Made by a program: the position numbers and the translations under genes. 64,000 nucleotides of DNA from Sphingobacteriales bacterium TSM_CSS. GTDB taxonomy: Bacteria > Bacteroidota > Bacteroidia > Chitinophagales > UBA2359. The stretch is taken from positions 1 to 64,000 of the forward strand of contig NBMY01000071.1 of NCBI GenBank assembly GCA_002212985.1, read 5' to 3'. The notes beneath the pieces are model-generated. The model searched no databases, was not told the DNA's origin, and saw only the letters and a list, made by a program, of their open reading frames with translations. This document shows, one piece after another, positions 1-9,231 of the stretch. Numbering within the stretch: position 1 is the first letter of the stretch; every line of letters starts with the position of its first letter.

Positions 1-182
1 TTCCAAGCGAAATTACGCTAAAAGGCAAATTTTTTTTTGTTTTTTTTCATTTTGTGGTTTTTTCGGCAATCAGGTGCTTACTTTGTGGTAAGAAAAGGCA
101 TTTTCGGAGTTTCGGTTGCCTGCCGGTTTGGGCTTACTGCCGCAAAAAACACCTGTTCATACTTTAAATCTTCTGTACCACC
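1..182. other. left-edge non-coding sequence
   Basis: A T-rich tract and upstream region of the ScfR-like regulator. No full -7 box is seen; TTACTTTG near 80 has only one base between TA and TTTG. No gene is supported. Confidence 0.4.
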
Positions 183-1688
183 ATGTTAAGCGACCAAAAA
201 GTGCGGTTAATTTTCGGGTTAAAACTGAAACAACTGCGGCACGACCGCAACTTGTCGCTCAAAGAATTAGCCGAAGTATGCGGCATATCGGTATCTTACC
301 TTAATGAAATAGAGAAGGGCAAAAAATACCCCAAATCGGAAAAAATAGTGGCTCTTGCCCACGCCTTGGAAGTGCCCTATGACGAAATGGTATCGCTAAA
401 ATTAGGCAAAACGCTGGCGCCTGTAAATGAGTTACTCAACTCAGAAATTCTGAACGAGTTGCCTTTAGATGTTTTTGGGGTAAACCTTGAAAATCTGGTA
501 GAAATAATTTCAAATGCTCCCATAAAAGTTAGCGCCTTTATCAGCACACTCATTAGCATTGCCCGAAACTACGAAATGCGGGTTGAGTTGTTTTTGCACG
601 CTACGTTGCGCTCTTATCAGGAGTTGCACGACAACTATTTTGAAGAGCTGGAAGAAGCCGCAGAGCGTTTTACCACCGAGTTTGGACTGCCCGTTACCCA
701 TGCACCCATTCCCGTTGAACGGCTGAAAGAACTGCTGAAAGGGCAATACAATTACCAGATAGACGAAGCCCAATTGGGTAAGTACACCGAATTGCAAGAC
801 ATACGCTCGGTGTTTGTGCAGAAAAAAAGCGGCAACAAACTGCTGCTCAACCTGCATCTTACCGAAGCTCAGGCGGCCTTTCAACTGGCAAAGGAAATTG
901 GCTACAACTACCTGCATTTAACCGAGCGCAGCAACACCCAATCGTGGGTGCGCGCCGAAACTTTTGAGCAGGTACTCAATAATTTTAAGGCTTCGTACTT
1001 TGCCGGAGCGCTTTTTTTAAATCGGACCCGCATTCAGCAAGACTTTAAAAACTTTATTGCCTCCGAAACCTGGAGCGGTGCGGTGCTGCTGCAACTCATT
1101 GAGCAATACAACGTTTCTACCGATACCTTTTTATATAGGCTCACCAGCATTGCCCCCCGGTTTTTGGGGCTAAACGAATTGTTTTTTATGAGAATGAGCT
1201 ATGATAAAACATCGGAACATTTTGATGTTACCAAAGAACTACACCTGCCCAATTTACACAATCCGCACAGCAACGAAATTAACGAACACTATTGCCGCCG
1301 CTGGGTAGGCGTGGCTATTCTTACCGAACTGAACAAGCACTCACAAAACGGCAACCCGCCTGCCGATTTGGTCGTAAAAGCACAACGGGCGTTGTACCTT
1401 TCATCGGGTAAAGAATATTTTTGCATTTCCATTGCCCGCAATCCTCATGCTACCCAAAGTGCCATCAGCAGTGTTACCATAGGGTTTTTAATTAACAAAG
1501 ATTTTATGAACAAAGTGCGCTTTTGGAACGATATGAATGTGCCGGTAGTGTTGGTTAGCGCCACCTGCGAACGCTGTAAACTCAACGACTGCAAAGAGCG
1601 CAGCGCCCCCCCCTACGTATTGGAAAAACAGGTTAGGCAAAGCCGGATGGAAGCCCGCCTTAAAGAGGTAATTGCCCAAACACAGTAG
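183..1688 (+). CDS. XRE-family regulator, ScfR-like
   Basis: Cytoplasmic DNA-binding regulator of 501 residues. Residues about 8-65 form an XRE helix-turn-helix (LKQLRHDRNLSLKELAEVCG, then SVSYLNEIEKGKKYP). The long remainder resembles the short-chain fatty-acyl (ScfR) regulators of Bacteroidota: a middle region in the place of the ImmA/IrrE-like domain, here without an HExxH motif, and a C-terminal cysteine motif (C462, C465, C470; CERCKLNDCKER). Known ScfR relatives control central carbon and fatty-acid metabolism; the target here is unknown. It is monocistronic, with ATG at 183 and no co-directional gene close by. The family call is firm for the HTH and moderate for ScfR. Confidence 0.85.
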   Translation: MLSDQKVRLIFGLKLKQLRHDRNLSLKELAEVCGISVSYLNEIEKGKKYPKSEKIVALAHALEVPYDEMVSLKLGKTLAPVNELLNSEILNELPLDVFGVNLENLVEIISNAPIKVSAFISTLISIARNYEMRVELFLHATLRSYQELHDNYFEELEEAAERFTTEFGLPVTHAPIPVERLKELLKGQYNYQIDEAQLGKYTELQDIRSVFVQKKSGNKLLLNLHLTEAQAAFQLAKEIGYNYLHLTERSNTQSWVRAETFEQVLNNFKASYFAGALFLNRTRIQQDFKNFIASETWSGAVLLQLIEQYNVSTDTFLYRLTSIAPRFLGLNELFFMRMSYDKTSEHFDVTKELHLPNLHNPHSNEINEHYCRRWVGVAILTELNKHSQNGNPPADLVVKAQRALYLSSGKEYFCISIARNPHATQSAISSVTIGFLINKDFMNKVRFWNDMNVPVVLVSATCERCKLNDCKERSAPPYVLEKQVRQSRMEARLKEVIAQTQ

Positions 1689-1898
1689 CACAACCCGCCA
1701 TGCCCGGTTAACTCCGGCAAACTGCGCAGGTCATAAAACCCCGCTACTCTGCCATACCAACAAAGGAGTTTGCACACTTGCCGTATAACAGTAAGGCACT
1801 TTTGTGCGTTATTTGTGGTTGTATGTTTGCCGTCCGCATAAAAACCCAAAGCCAAACCCGCCAAAATTGCTCCACATCATACCAAAATTGCATCTAAA

Positions 1899-3461
1899 AT
1901 GAAGATTAATAAAAAACATCTATTCTTTCTGACGCTCATGGCTGCCCTGGCAGTACAATGCCTTTTAGCGCAAAACAACGGCGGAAAACTAACCCAATCT
2001 GATACCACCCTTACCTTTACCGATTTTATACAGGGAACCAAATATGCCGAGGTGTTGCTAACCCCCGAAACCCAAAAACAAATAGACAACGAAGGCAGTA
2101 TATTGCTAAATCATTTTGCAGGCTATCTTAAAAACATGGGCTTTAAAACCGTTGCCCTTACCACTGCCGAAAAAAATGCCCTGCACGATACCGTACCCTC
2201 CTTATGCGATATAGCAAGGGTAAAAATACAGATGGAAGTGGTAAAAAAACAGTTTTTTGTAAACCACCTCATGGAGTTTACCACCTGCCTCGATGCTTAT
2301 TACCGATATACCTCACCCGATACCTTGTTTAACGACCCTTTTTTGTTAGATAAACTCTATACTGTTTGGAAAGGCTTTACAGATACCACCTTTACCTACA
2401 ACTCTCAAAAACGCCTGAAACTGCCCGTACATGCCACCGCATGGAATGAAGATACCCTTAAAAAATACCTGTCGGTGCGGTATGAAGATAAATTGGAGGG
2501 TATTTACGAAAAGGTAATTGTGGGCGCACCCAACAAAACCAAATACCGCATTGCCATAGTAAGAAACCAGACATCGGGCAATTACGATGCCATTTACCTG
2601 AGTGGCGCTACCAATTACAACGACTGGAAAGCCGGCGAACTGATAGGGCAGATTTTTTCCACCGGCACCCTCAATTTTTTTAACGTAAACTGGTACAAAC
2701 CCAACAAACAACCCGATGCCGAAGTATATCTGTCGGTTGACCAATCGAACATGCTTTATTTTAACTTTGCCAATGAAGACGAAACCGTTTACAAATACTA
2801 CAAGCAATACCCCCGCCAAGACCCGCAACGGCGCATATTGGCCACCGGAAGCGGCATTGCCATTTCGCCCGATGGTTATATTGTTACCAACAACCACGTA
2901 ATTGAGGGTGGCAACCTTATAGAAGTACAAGGCACGCGCGGCGGGCAGCGCATGGTGTACCGCGCTGTGGTAATGATAAACGACGAAATTAACGACCTGG
3001 CCATCTTAAAAATTGACGACTGGAGCTTTAAAACCCTTCCGCCCATACCTTATACCATTAAAACAATAGTATCGGAGGTGGGCGAAAAAGTATATACCCT
3101 CGGCTACCCGCTTGCCGCCACTATGGGCGAAAGCCTTAAACTTACCGATGGCGTTATCAGTGCGCAAAAAGGATTTAAAGGCGATGTTTCTACCTATCAG
3201 GTAACTGTACCCGTACACCCGGGCAACAGCGGCGGCCCTTTGTTTGATATGAAAGGTAACCTAATTAGCATTATAAAAGCCAAGCACTCGCAGGCCGAAA
3301 GCGCTACCTATGCCATAAAAACCCGAAATGTACTGAACCTCATTGAACTGCTTCCCGAAAAAATTGTTATGCCAGAGAGCAGCGAACTTGCAGGCAAAGA
3401 CCTTACGCAGCAAGTAAAAATGCTCGAAGAATTTGTTTTTTTTATTAAAGTACTGGAGTAA
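1899..3461 (+). CDS. secreted S1C trypsin-like serine protease
   Basis: Exported serine endopeptidase of 520 residues. A signal peptide ([20 protein letters not shown], cleavage near LLAQ) is followed by about 280 residues without a recognised domain and then a DegP/HtrA-like trypsin fold. The catalytic triad is visible: His near 332 in TNNHVIEGG, Asp near 366 in [10 protein letters not shown], and Ser near 444 in [11 protein letters not shown]. No PDZ domain follows; the protein ends about 75 residues after the serine, so it is not a canonical DegP. It probably acts in the periplasm or at the surface on unknown substrates. Its TAA stop overlaps the ATG of the next gene by one base, which implies translational coupling to the TlpA-like lipoprotein. 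Confidence 0.88.
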   Translation: MKINKKHLFFLTLMAALAVQCLLAQNNGGKLTQSDTTLTFTDFIQGTKYAEVLLTPETQKQIDNEGSILLNHFAGYLKNMGFKTVALTTAEKNALHDTVPSLCDIARVKIQMEVVKKQFFVNHLMEFTTCLDAYYRYTSPDTLFNDPFLLDKLYTVWKGFTDTTFTYNSQKRLKLPVHATAWNEDTLKKYLSVRYEDKLEGIYEKVIVGAPNKTKYRIAIVRNQTSGNYDAIYLSGATNYNDWKAGELIGQIFSTGTLNFFNVNWYKPNKQPDAEVYLSVDQSNMLYFNFANEDETVYKYYKQYPRQDPQRRILATGSGIAISPDGYIVTNNHVIEGGNLIEVQGTRGGQRMVYRAVVMINDEINDLAILKIDDWSFKTLPPIPYTIKTIVSEVGEKVYTLGYPLAATMGESLKLTDGVISAQKGFKGDVSTYQVTVPVHPGNSGGPLFDMKGNLISIIKAKHSQAESATYAIKTRNVLNLIELLPEKIVMPESSELAGKDLTQQVKMLEEFVFFIKVLE

Positions 3462-3967
3462 TGCCATTTACCCACCCCAATCAATTATCAAGACAATACG
3501 GCGCCCTAATGTTTTTACTGCTGGCCTGCCTGCTTGCAAGTTCGGGCTGCGCAAAACGAGGCAATCAAATTTACAACCTCACCGTTTTAGACATGGAGGG
3601 CAAAGAAGTATCGCTCTCTTACCTGAAGGGCACGCCGGCAGTGGTAAATTTTTGGGCAAGCTGGTGCGGCCCCTGCCGGCAGGAAAAACCCCAGTTAGAA
3701 AAAGCGAGGCAAGTTTTAGAACCCGAAGGCATACGCTTTGTTTGCCTTTCAGATGAGCCGCTGCCCGTTATACAAGCCTACTGCCGCCAAAACCCCGATG
3801 GCATAACCTATTACAAGGTAAAAAACAGCATTAAATGGCTGGGCATTTTTGAAATACCTCATACCTTGCTCCTAAACAGCAACGGCAAGGCTGTTCAAAC
3901 GCATACCGGCTTTAATGCATGGAGCGAAGCACAACAGTTAGAACAAATAAGAGCCGCCACGCAGTAA
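3461..3967 (+). CDS. TlpA-like thioredoxin-fold lipoprotein
   Basis: Periplasm-facing thiol-disulfide oxidoreductase of 168 residues. A lipobox (LLASSGC, lipidated Cys30) precedes a TlpA/ResA-type thioredoxin fold with the active site WASWCGPC (Cys69, Cys72). A proline in a cis-Pro-like context (EIPHTLLLN) lies further on. ResA/TlpA proteins reduce disulfides in exported proteins or apocytochromes; the substrate here is unknown. The start overlaps the stop of the upstream protease (TAATG), so both are made from one message, which suggests a shared role in envelope protein quality control (inference). Confidence 0.88.
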   Translation: MPFTHPNQLSRQYGALMFLLLACLLASSGCAKRGNQIYNLTVLDMEGKEVSLSYLKGTPAVVNFWASWCGPCRQEKPQLEKARQVLEPEGIRFVCLSDEPLPVIQAYCRQNPDGITYYKVKNSIKWLGIFEIPHTLLLNSNGKAVQTHTGFNAWSEAQQLEQIRAATQ

Positions 3968-4710
3968 GCGCCAATGCCAAACCGGCTACTGTTGCTTAGC
4001 CGCCGTATTTTGCCGGTATAATACCCTCCAGCCATTGGCGGCTTGAGCAAGGCTAAACTTTGTAATGGTACATTTCTGCTTGCTTTGTTGACGCGGGTAT
4101 TCTATCAACCTCAAAATACATTTCGGGTATATAGGTATGTTGTTGCCGGCTACTATGCTTGAGTGGTGTATGCGGTGTCATAGTGCACAACCTTTCCCCA
4201 ATCCCTTAACAGTCAACTAAAATCCGCCTGTCCGAAAACGCATGCTAAAGGAAATTTCCTTGAATATGAGCAAGACACCTGATAATGGCAAAGTTACATA
4301 GTGCCGTAATATTGGTAGTACCCGGTATAAACAGTCGTTAACGCCTTGCCGGAATTTGAACAGACCAATTTTCAAACAGAAAGTATAACTTATGCTTGTA
4401 AACAAATGCTGCATTTTGTTTACCAACCCTTATAAACCAAGCATTTCAAACTGCCCACCTCATTTTTACCCCTATTCCCTTCATGGCGAATGACCAAACG
4501 CAGCAGGAAAGAAGGCTGAGAGAAGTAAAAAGCTCTTTTATACAATAATTGTTTGACAATTTTTACAATCCCAACAGGCTACCCTGCCTGTTGTTGGCTG
4601 CTATTACAATTTTATGACTAAAATTTTGTCTTTTCTGTAACCTTGCACTTTCAACTGCCGTACACTCCAACAGAACAAGATAATATACCGTTTAACAGAG
4701 CTTGCACAAA
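3968..4710. other. long intergenic region
   Basis: About 740 bases without a supported gene. It holds two hairpins: AGCCGCC/GGCGGCT arms around 4000-4040 with a loop of about 30 nt, and a perfect 8-bp stem at 4572-4593. A weak -7 promoter-like box (TAACCTTG, 4638-4645) lies 66 bases before the next start. A 69-codon minus-strand open frame at 4217-4426 has no recognisable features and is not called. Confidence 0.5.
4572..4593. repeat. 8-bp perfect hairpin
   Basis: CAACAGGC (4572-4579) and GCCTGTTG (4586-4593) form a perfect 8-bp stem with a TACCCT loop. No T-run follows on the plus strand, so it is not a standard terminator. It lies upstream of the promoter-like box of the PKD/T9SS gene and could be a regulatory site or a terminator for weak upstream transcription. 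Confidence 0.4.
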
Positions 4711-5391
4711 ATGAGAATTGGGTTATTCATAGTTTGCCTACTTTTTTTAAGTCTTTCGTCAAAAGCAAGTTGTAATTTACAACCCCGCTTTTCTTACCAG
4801 ACCAAAGGGTTAACTGTAAGTTTCACCAATAAATCGGCAGGTAATTACCAAACAGCACGATGGCAGTTTAGCGACGGCACAGTTTCCAATGAACTTAGCC
4901 CCAAACACACCTTCACCAATGCAGGCCGCTACACCTTTTCGCTCACTATTTCAAACCCCGAAGGGTGTAGTGAAACCTTTGAAGGCAAACTATATGTATT
5001 TGATATTAAACACAAAACCGAAACCGAGGAGGCTTTACCCAACCAAACAAACCTCATACAGCAACCCGCCGCTGCAACAGAAAATGCGCGCAGCATTGCC
5101 GGAAATAACCCGGTTTCCAATGCTGCCGTGCATTTGGTTGGTTCGCTTACCAATATGCCAAACCCGTTTAACGCCAATACCAACATTCAGTTTGAACTTG
5201 CCGGAAACAGCCGGGTAGAGGTAGGTGTATATGACCTGAACGGACGCCTTGTTCGCATATTGGCCAACGAAACAATGAACGGCGGTACTCAAAACATTCT
5301 GTTTGAACGCAACAACCTGCCATCGGGCATGTATATGATCATGGTAAAAACAAGCCAAAATGCCGTTTCGCATAAAATAATGATTAACTAA
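4711..5391 (+). CDS. PKD-domain protein with T9SS sorting domain
   Basis: Secreted protein of 226 residues from ATG 4711; a TTG three codons upstream is less likely. A signal peptide (MRIGLFIVCLLFLSLSSKAS) is followed by one PKD-like Ig domain, recognisable by WQFSDGT, SPKHTFTNAGRYTFSLTIS and GCSETF. After a short linker comes a type A T9SS C-terminal sorting domain (NMPNPFNANTNIQFEL, VYDLNGRLVR, LPSGMYMIMV). Such domains direct export through the type IX secretion channel and surface anchoring. The small size, with a single PKD and no enzyme domain, suggests an adhesive or structural surface protein. A strong terminator follows. Confidence 0.88.
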   Translation: MRIGLFIVCLLFLSLSSKASCNLQPRFSYQTKGLTVSFTNKSAGNYQTARWQFSDGTVSNELSPKHTFTNAGRYTFSLTISNPEGCSETFEGKLYVFDIKHKTETEEALPNQTNLIQQPAAATENARSIAGNNPVSNAAVHLVGSLTNMPNPFNANTNIQFELAGNSRVEVGVYDLNGRLVRILANETMNGGTQNILFERNNLPSGMYMIMVKTSQNAVSHKIMIN

Positions 5392-5470
5392 AAACCTGTT
5401 AATGGTTAAGCGCTAAATGGTGCTTTTAAATTAATAAATGTTCTCTTAATAGAGGGATTAGTAAGGGTGT

Positions 5471-5499
5471 AGCCTCCTTGTAAAAAGGAGGCTTTTTTT
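5471..5499 (+). terminator. Rho-independent terminator after T9SS cargo gene
   Basis: AGCCTCCTT (5471-5479) pairs perfectly with AAGGAGGCT (5485-5493); the stem is followed by TTTTTTT. It lies 80 bases after the stop of the PKD/T9SS gene. Confidence 0.9.
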
Positions 5500-5828
5500 A
5501 TTGTTGCATGGCAAAAATAAAACGACATCGTACATTTTAGAAAGCAGTTGCATACGGTTAAATTTAGTGTATGGCGCAAAAATATAAACAGAGCAAAGAA
5601 AAAATGATAGTCAAGAATTACTGTCCAAATTTATTGCGTTATGCTGTTTTTAATTTATAAATAATTGATTTTTAGGATGAAAAATAATAGTGTAAAAAGT
5701 TATTTTTAATAAAACAGCGTGTTTTTTCCTTTTCCGTTTACAGGCGGGTCTGTTTTTAAGGTAATGGGAACAGTTTTTGAAACCTTGCACACCGTTAACC
5801 ATCATTTGTTCTGAAAACACCTCAAAGT
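5500..5828. other. AT-rich intergenic region
   Basis: About 330 AT-rich bases between the terminator and the first glucosaminidase gene. I see no gene and no clear -7 box; AAACCTTGC near 5780 is only a partial match. It probably contains the promoter for the glucosaminidase pair. Confidence 0.4.
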
Positions 5829-7460
5829 ATGTACAAGCCCGCTACTCTTTTAATTGCGCTGCTGTTTGCAAATTTTGCACACGCCGGCATGTTGTTGCCC
5901 GAACCCGGCAATGCAAATATAGTTGCTGCAAGTTATATAGAACAGTACAAAGACCTGGCCGTTTTAGAAATGCAGCGAACCGGCATACCTGCAAGCATTA
6001 AGCTGGCGCAGGGCATGTTTGAGTCTAATTTCGGGCAAAGCGATTTGGCCATGAAAGGAAACAATCATTTTGGGATAAAATGTAAATCGGATTGGATGGG
6101 CGAAACCATTTACTATACCGATGATTCGCTTGATGAGTGTTTCAGGAAATACCCAAATGTTTACGATTCTTATAAAGACCATTCCGACTTTTTAATGTCG
6201 AGAGAGCGGTATGCTTTTTTGTTTGCCCTTCCGCCGGGCGACTATGAGGGCTGGGCTGACGGACTGAAAAAAGCCGGTTATGCCACCAATGAACAATACA
6301 CCCAAAAAATAATTAACATTATAAAAACCTATGCCTTATACCAATACGACAATACACCCGCCAACCCTGTTGTATATGCTGATAATATTTGCTTAAACGG
6401 TAAAGGTGAATGGGTTGTACTGGAGCCACCCTTTACCCAAAACGAAGACCTGGGCGCCATTTTACCGGCCGTACCCATGCAAAATGCCGGCGGGTTTATG
6501 GATTTTACCCCTGCCAAAGATCTTAAAACAATAGATAATTTGCTAACACAATCGGTTAACCTAAGGCCTAAGGATATGGAACTGAAGTGCCTTAAAGGGG
6601 CGCCGGCCATATCGGTACAGGCAGAGCGCATACAACCCGGTTTTAAACCACTTTTTAAAGGTAATTTGCAAAACAGCAGCAGCAACAAAGCTAAAATACC
6701 TACTGTAGAAATAAAAGGCACCGGGCGGCAGTTAAACCCGTTTTTTAACCCCAATTTATATACATCGGGTCAAAAACCCCAAACACCCGCTACTGCATTT
6801 GTGCCGCCTGCCTCTGCAAACCGCGCGCAACCCTCGGCAAGCCAGACAGTTGCAGCAGCGCAGCCGGTAAAGGAAACACCGCCGCAGCCGGCAGGTAAAA
6901 CATCGGGTAACTATAACGGCGCCGCAGCCGCTGTGCCAACCATCGCTTTTTACAATACAAAGCCCGAAACATCGCAAAGAGCCACCGCCTCGGCAAACAA
7001 GGAAAAAGCCGATGCGATGCCCCGGAAAACAAAAATTACCTACAAACCCGACATGAGCAACGAAAACATGATGTTGCCCAAACAAAAAACCTATAATATT
7101 AATGCCACACCGGCAGTAAGCTATGTCTATGAAGTGTTGCCTTCGCAAATTGCCCAAACCTACCGCCTTACCACACAGGAGGTATTGCAATTTAACGATA
7201 TGAAAAGCAATGTCTTTATACCGGCGCAAACGCATATCTTTCTCCAAGCAAAAAAAAACAAAACCGACAAAGGAGAAAAATACCATACCGTGGCAGAAAA
7301 CGAAACCATGTGGCATATTGCCCAGTTGTATGGCATTTCGTTGCAGGCACTGTATGCGCGCAACAACTTAGCTGACGGCAAACAACCCAAACCGGGCGAA
7401 AAAATAAACCTGCGCAGCAATGGGTTACAACTGCCCAAACTAATCGGAAAAAAACAATAA
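5829..7460 (+). CDS. GH73 glucosaminidase with C-terminal LysM
   Basis: Exported peptidoglycan hydrolase of 543 residues. A signal peptide (MYKPATLLIALLFANFAHA) precedes a glucosaminidase/GH73 domain at about residues 30-175, with the likely acid Glu in AQGMFESNFG and conserved HFGIKC, DECFRKY, DHSDFL and KKAGYATN. A long Pro/Ala/Gln/Thr-rich linker (about 240-410) follows, then one degenerate LysM-like unit (about 415-470) and one good LysM (YHTVAENETMWHIAQLYGIS). GH73 enzymes cut GlcNAc-MurNAc glycan strands; LysM binds peptidoglycan. It lies 11 nt upstream of a paralogue, so the two form an operon that arose by tandem duplication. Confidence 0.9.
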   Translation: MYKPATLLIALLFANFAHAGMLLPEPGNANIVAASYIEQYKDLAVLEMQRTGIPASIKLAQGMFESNFGQSDLAMKGNNHFGIKCKSDWMGETIYYTDDSLDECFRKYPNVYDSYKDHSDFLMSRERYAFLFALPPGDYEGWADGLKKAGYATNEQYTQKIINIIKTYALYQYDNTPANPVVYADNICLNGKGEWVVLEPPFTQNEDLGAILPAVPMQNAGGFMDFTPAKDLKTIDNLLTQSVNLRPKDMELKCLKGAPAISVQAERIQPGFKPLFKGNLQNSSSNKAKIPTVEIKGTGRQLNPFFNPNLYTSGQKPQTPATAFVPPASANRAQPSASQTVAAAQPVKETPPQPAGKTSGNYNGAAAAVPTIAFYNTKPETSQRATASANKEKADAMPRKTKITYKPDMSNENMMLPKQKTYNINATPAVSYVYEVLPSQIAQTYRLTTQEVLQFNDMKSNVFIPAQTHIFLQAKKNKTDKGEKYHTVAENETMWHIAQLYGISLQALYARNNLADGKQPKPGEKINLRSNGLQLPKLIGKKQ

Positions 7461-7471
7461 CCATTTTAAAT

Positions 7472-8620
7472 ATGATACCCTGCCCGCAAAAAAGCTGTAC
7501 TTACCGCCTTCCAACGGGTTTGCTTTTACTGCCCTTTTTGTTGTTGCTGTTGCTGCAACCCGCCAACGCACAACCCATTGTTGAACGCAAACACAAACCT
7601 ATAACCATTGCCGAATACATTGACCTCTATAAAGGCATTGCTATTTCAGAAATGAAACGCACCCAAATTCCGGCCAGCATTATTATGGCGCAGGGAATTA
7701 TTGAATCGCGTTTTGGGAACAGCTACTTGGCCGTAAAAGCGCGCAACCATTTTGGTATTAAATGTCATAAAGGCTGGAAGGGTATGCGAATTCTTGCCCG
7801 CGACGACGAAGAGGAAGAGTGTTTCAGGAAATATAAAAGCGCTTATGCCTCTTATATAGACCACTCCAATTTTTTAACCAACAGCCAGCGGTACAGCTCC
7901 CTCTTTAAACTGCAAACCACAGATTTTACCCAATGGGCAAAAGGACTAAAAGAAGCCGGCTACGCTACCGAACCCACCTATGCCAACCAAATAACCAGCC
8001 TTATTAACGATTATCGGTTGTTTACCTTAGACCAAATGGCCACCGGCAGCAATTGCAATTGCAACGAGCAAATTATTGCCACACCCATGAGTTATAACGG
8101 GCTTAGAACAGTGTTTTTTGATTGTGATGTTACACCAAAACAGGTGCAACTGGCCTATAACATAAGCCCCGAAAAACTAAGCAAGTTCAACGGCTTTGGT
8201 GCAACAGATACCATACGGGCAAATACCATAGTGTACCTGCAGCAGCCCAAAAGAAAACCATCATCGGAATTTAGCCGGCATGTTGCAGCGCCCAACGAAA
8301 CACTGGAGTCTATCGCCCATTTATATGGAATTAAACTCAACAGCCTCTATAAACGGAACGGACTAAACAAAAGCCAACCGCTTTCGGCAGGACAAACGGT
8401 GTACCTGCGCGGTAAAAAAAGCAAAAACAGCGCTGCCCAAACCAATGAAGCCCGCCTGCAGGAAGCCGGTTCCAAACTAAGTTATGTGGTAAAAACCGGC
8501 GACACCCTGTTTTCGCTTGCCCAACGGTTTAACACCAGTGTAGATACCATTAAACGGGTTAACAAACTCAAATCAGACAGCATTTTAACCGGCCAAAAAC
8601 TGAAAATTATTGCCGATTAA
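7472..8620 (+). CDS. GH73 glucosaminidase with two LysM domains
   Basis: Exported peptidoglycan hydrolase of 382 residues, paralogous to the upstream gene. A hydrophobic signal (GLLLLPFLLLLLLQPANA) is followed by a GH73 domain with the same landmarks (AQGIIESRFGNS, HFGIKCHKGW, EECFRKY, DHSNFL, EAGYAT). Two LysM domains come near the C-terminus (HVAAPNETLESIAHLYGIKL and YVVKTGDTLFSLAQRFNTSV). It lacks the long low-complexity linker of its neighbour, so its catalytic domain probably sits closer to the wall. The 11-nt gap indicates co-transcription. Likely role: septal or lateral cell-wall remodelling. Confidence 0.9.
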   Translation: MIPCPQKSCTYRLPTGLLLLPFLLLLLLQPANAQPIVERKHKPITIAEYIDLYKGIAISEMKRTQIPASIIMAQGIIESRFGNSYLAVKARNHFGIKCHKGWKGMRILARDDEEEECFRKYKSAYASYIDHSNFLTNSQRYSSLFKLQTTDFTQWAKGLKEAGYATEPTYANQITSLINDYRLFTLDQMATGSNCNCNEQIIATPMSYNGLRTVFFDCDVTPKQVQLAYNISPEKLSKFNGFGATDTIRANTIVYLQQPKRKPSSEFSRHVAAPNETLESIAHLYGIKLNSLYKRNGLNKSQPLSAGQTVYLRGKKSKNSAAQTNEARLQEAGSKLSYVVKTGDTLFSLAQRFNTSVDTIKRVNKLKSDSILTGQKLKIIAD

Positions 8621-8636
8621 ATTACAACCCCATGCC

Positions 8637-8667
8637 TTGCCACCTGTAGTGTTTTTGCGTATCTTTG
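8637..8667 (+). promoter_or_regulatory. hpt promoter
   Basis: A Bacteroidota-type promoter: TTG at 8637-8639 (-33) and TATCTTTG at 8660-8667 (-7), separated by 20 bases. Transcription should start near 8673, so translation should begin downstream of it. Confidence 0.65.
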
Positions 8668-8688
8668 CCACAAAGAAAACCATATACA

Positions 8689-9231
8689 TTGATACAGATA
8701 CACGACAAACGTTTTGAACCGTTTATTTCCAGACGCCGAATACAACATGCCGTAAAACGCATTGCCAACTGCATTACCGCCGATTTTAAAGGACAACAGC
8801 CCGTGTTAATGCCCGTATTAAACGGAGCTTTTATTTTTGCCGCCGACCTTATACGCGCCATAAATACCGATTGCGAGATATCGTTTATAAAGGCAACTTC
8901 TTATGAAGGAATACAATCTACCGGAAAACTCAACATTCAGTTGCACTTAAACCCCGCATACCTACGCAATAAACCAATTATTTTGATTGAAGATATTATA
9001 GACACCGGATTTACCATAGCCCAGTTGATACCGCTGCTTCATGAATATAAACCATCTGCAATAAAAGTGGCCTGTCTTTTGCATAAACCCGATGCCTTGC
9101 TATACCCCTCTCTCCATATTGATTATATAGGCATGAAAATTGAAAACAAGTTTGTGGTAGGGTATGGCTTGGATTACAACGGACTTGGGCGCAATTATCC
9201 CGATATTTACCGCCTATTGGAGCAACGCTAA
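8689..9231 (+). CDS. hpt: hypoxanthine phosphoribosyltransferase
   Basis: Purine-salvage enzyme converting hypoxanthine or guanine plus PRPP to IMP or GMP, cytoplasmic. The PRPP-binding loop is clear (IILIEDIIDTGFT), and VLMPVLNGAFIFAADLIRAI matches the conserved N-terminal part. Length is about 180 residues, normal for the family. No ATG is available near the N-terminus. The frame is open from TTG 8665, but that codon overlaps the -7 box, so TTG 8689 (MIQIHDKRFEPFIS) is the better start. The TAA at 9229-9231 overlaps the stop of the convergent minus-strand gene. Confidence 0.9.
   Translation: MIQIHDKRFEPFISRRRIQHAVKRIANCITADFKGQQPVLMPVLNGAFIFAADLIRAINTDCEISFIKATSYEGIQSTGKLNIQLHLNPAYLRNKPIILIEDIIDTGFTIAQLIPLLHEYKPSAIKVACLLHKPDALLYPSLHIDYIGMKIENKFVVGYGLDYNGLGRNYPDIYRLLEQR

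Noticed and set aside
2346-2930. 194-codon minus-strand open frame
   Set aside because: It lies wholly within the S1C protease gene and has no domain or start context.
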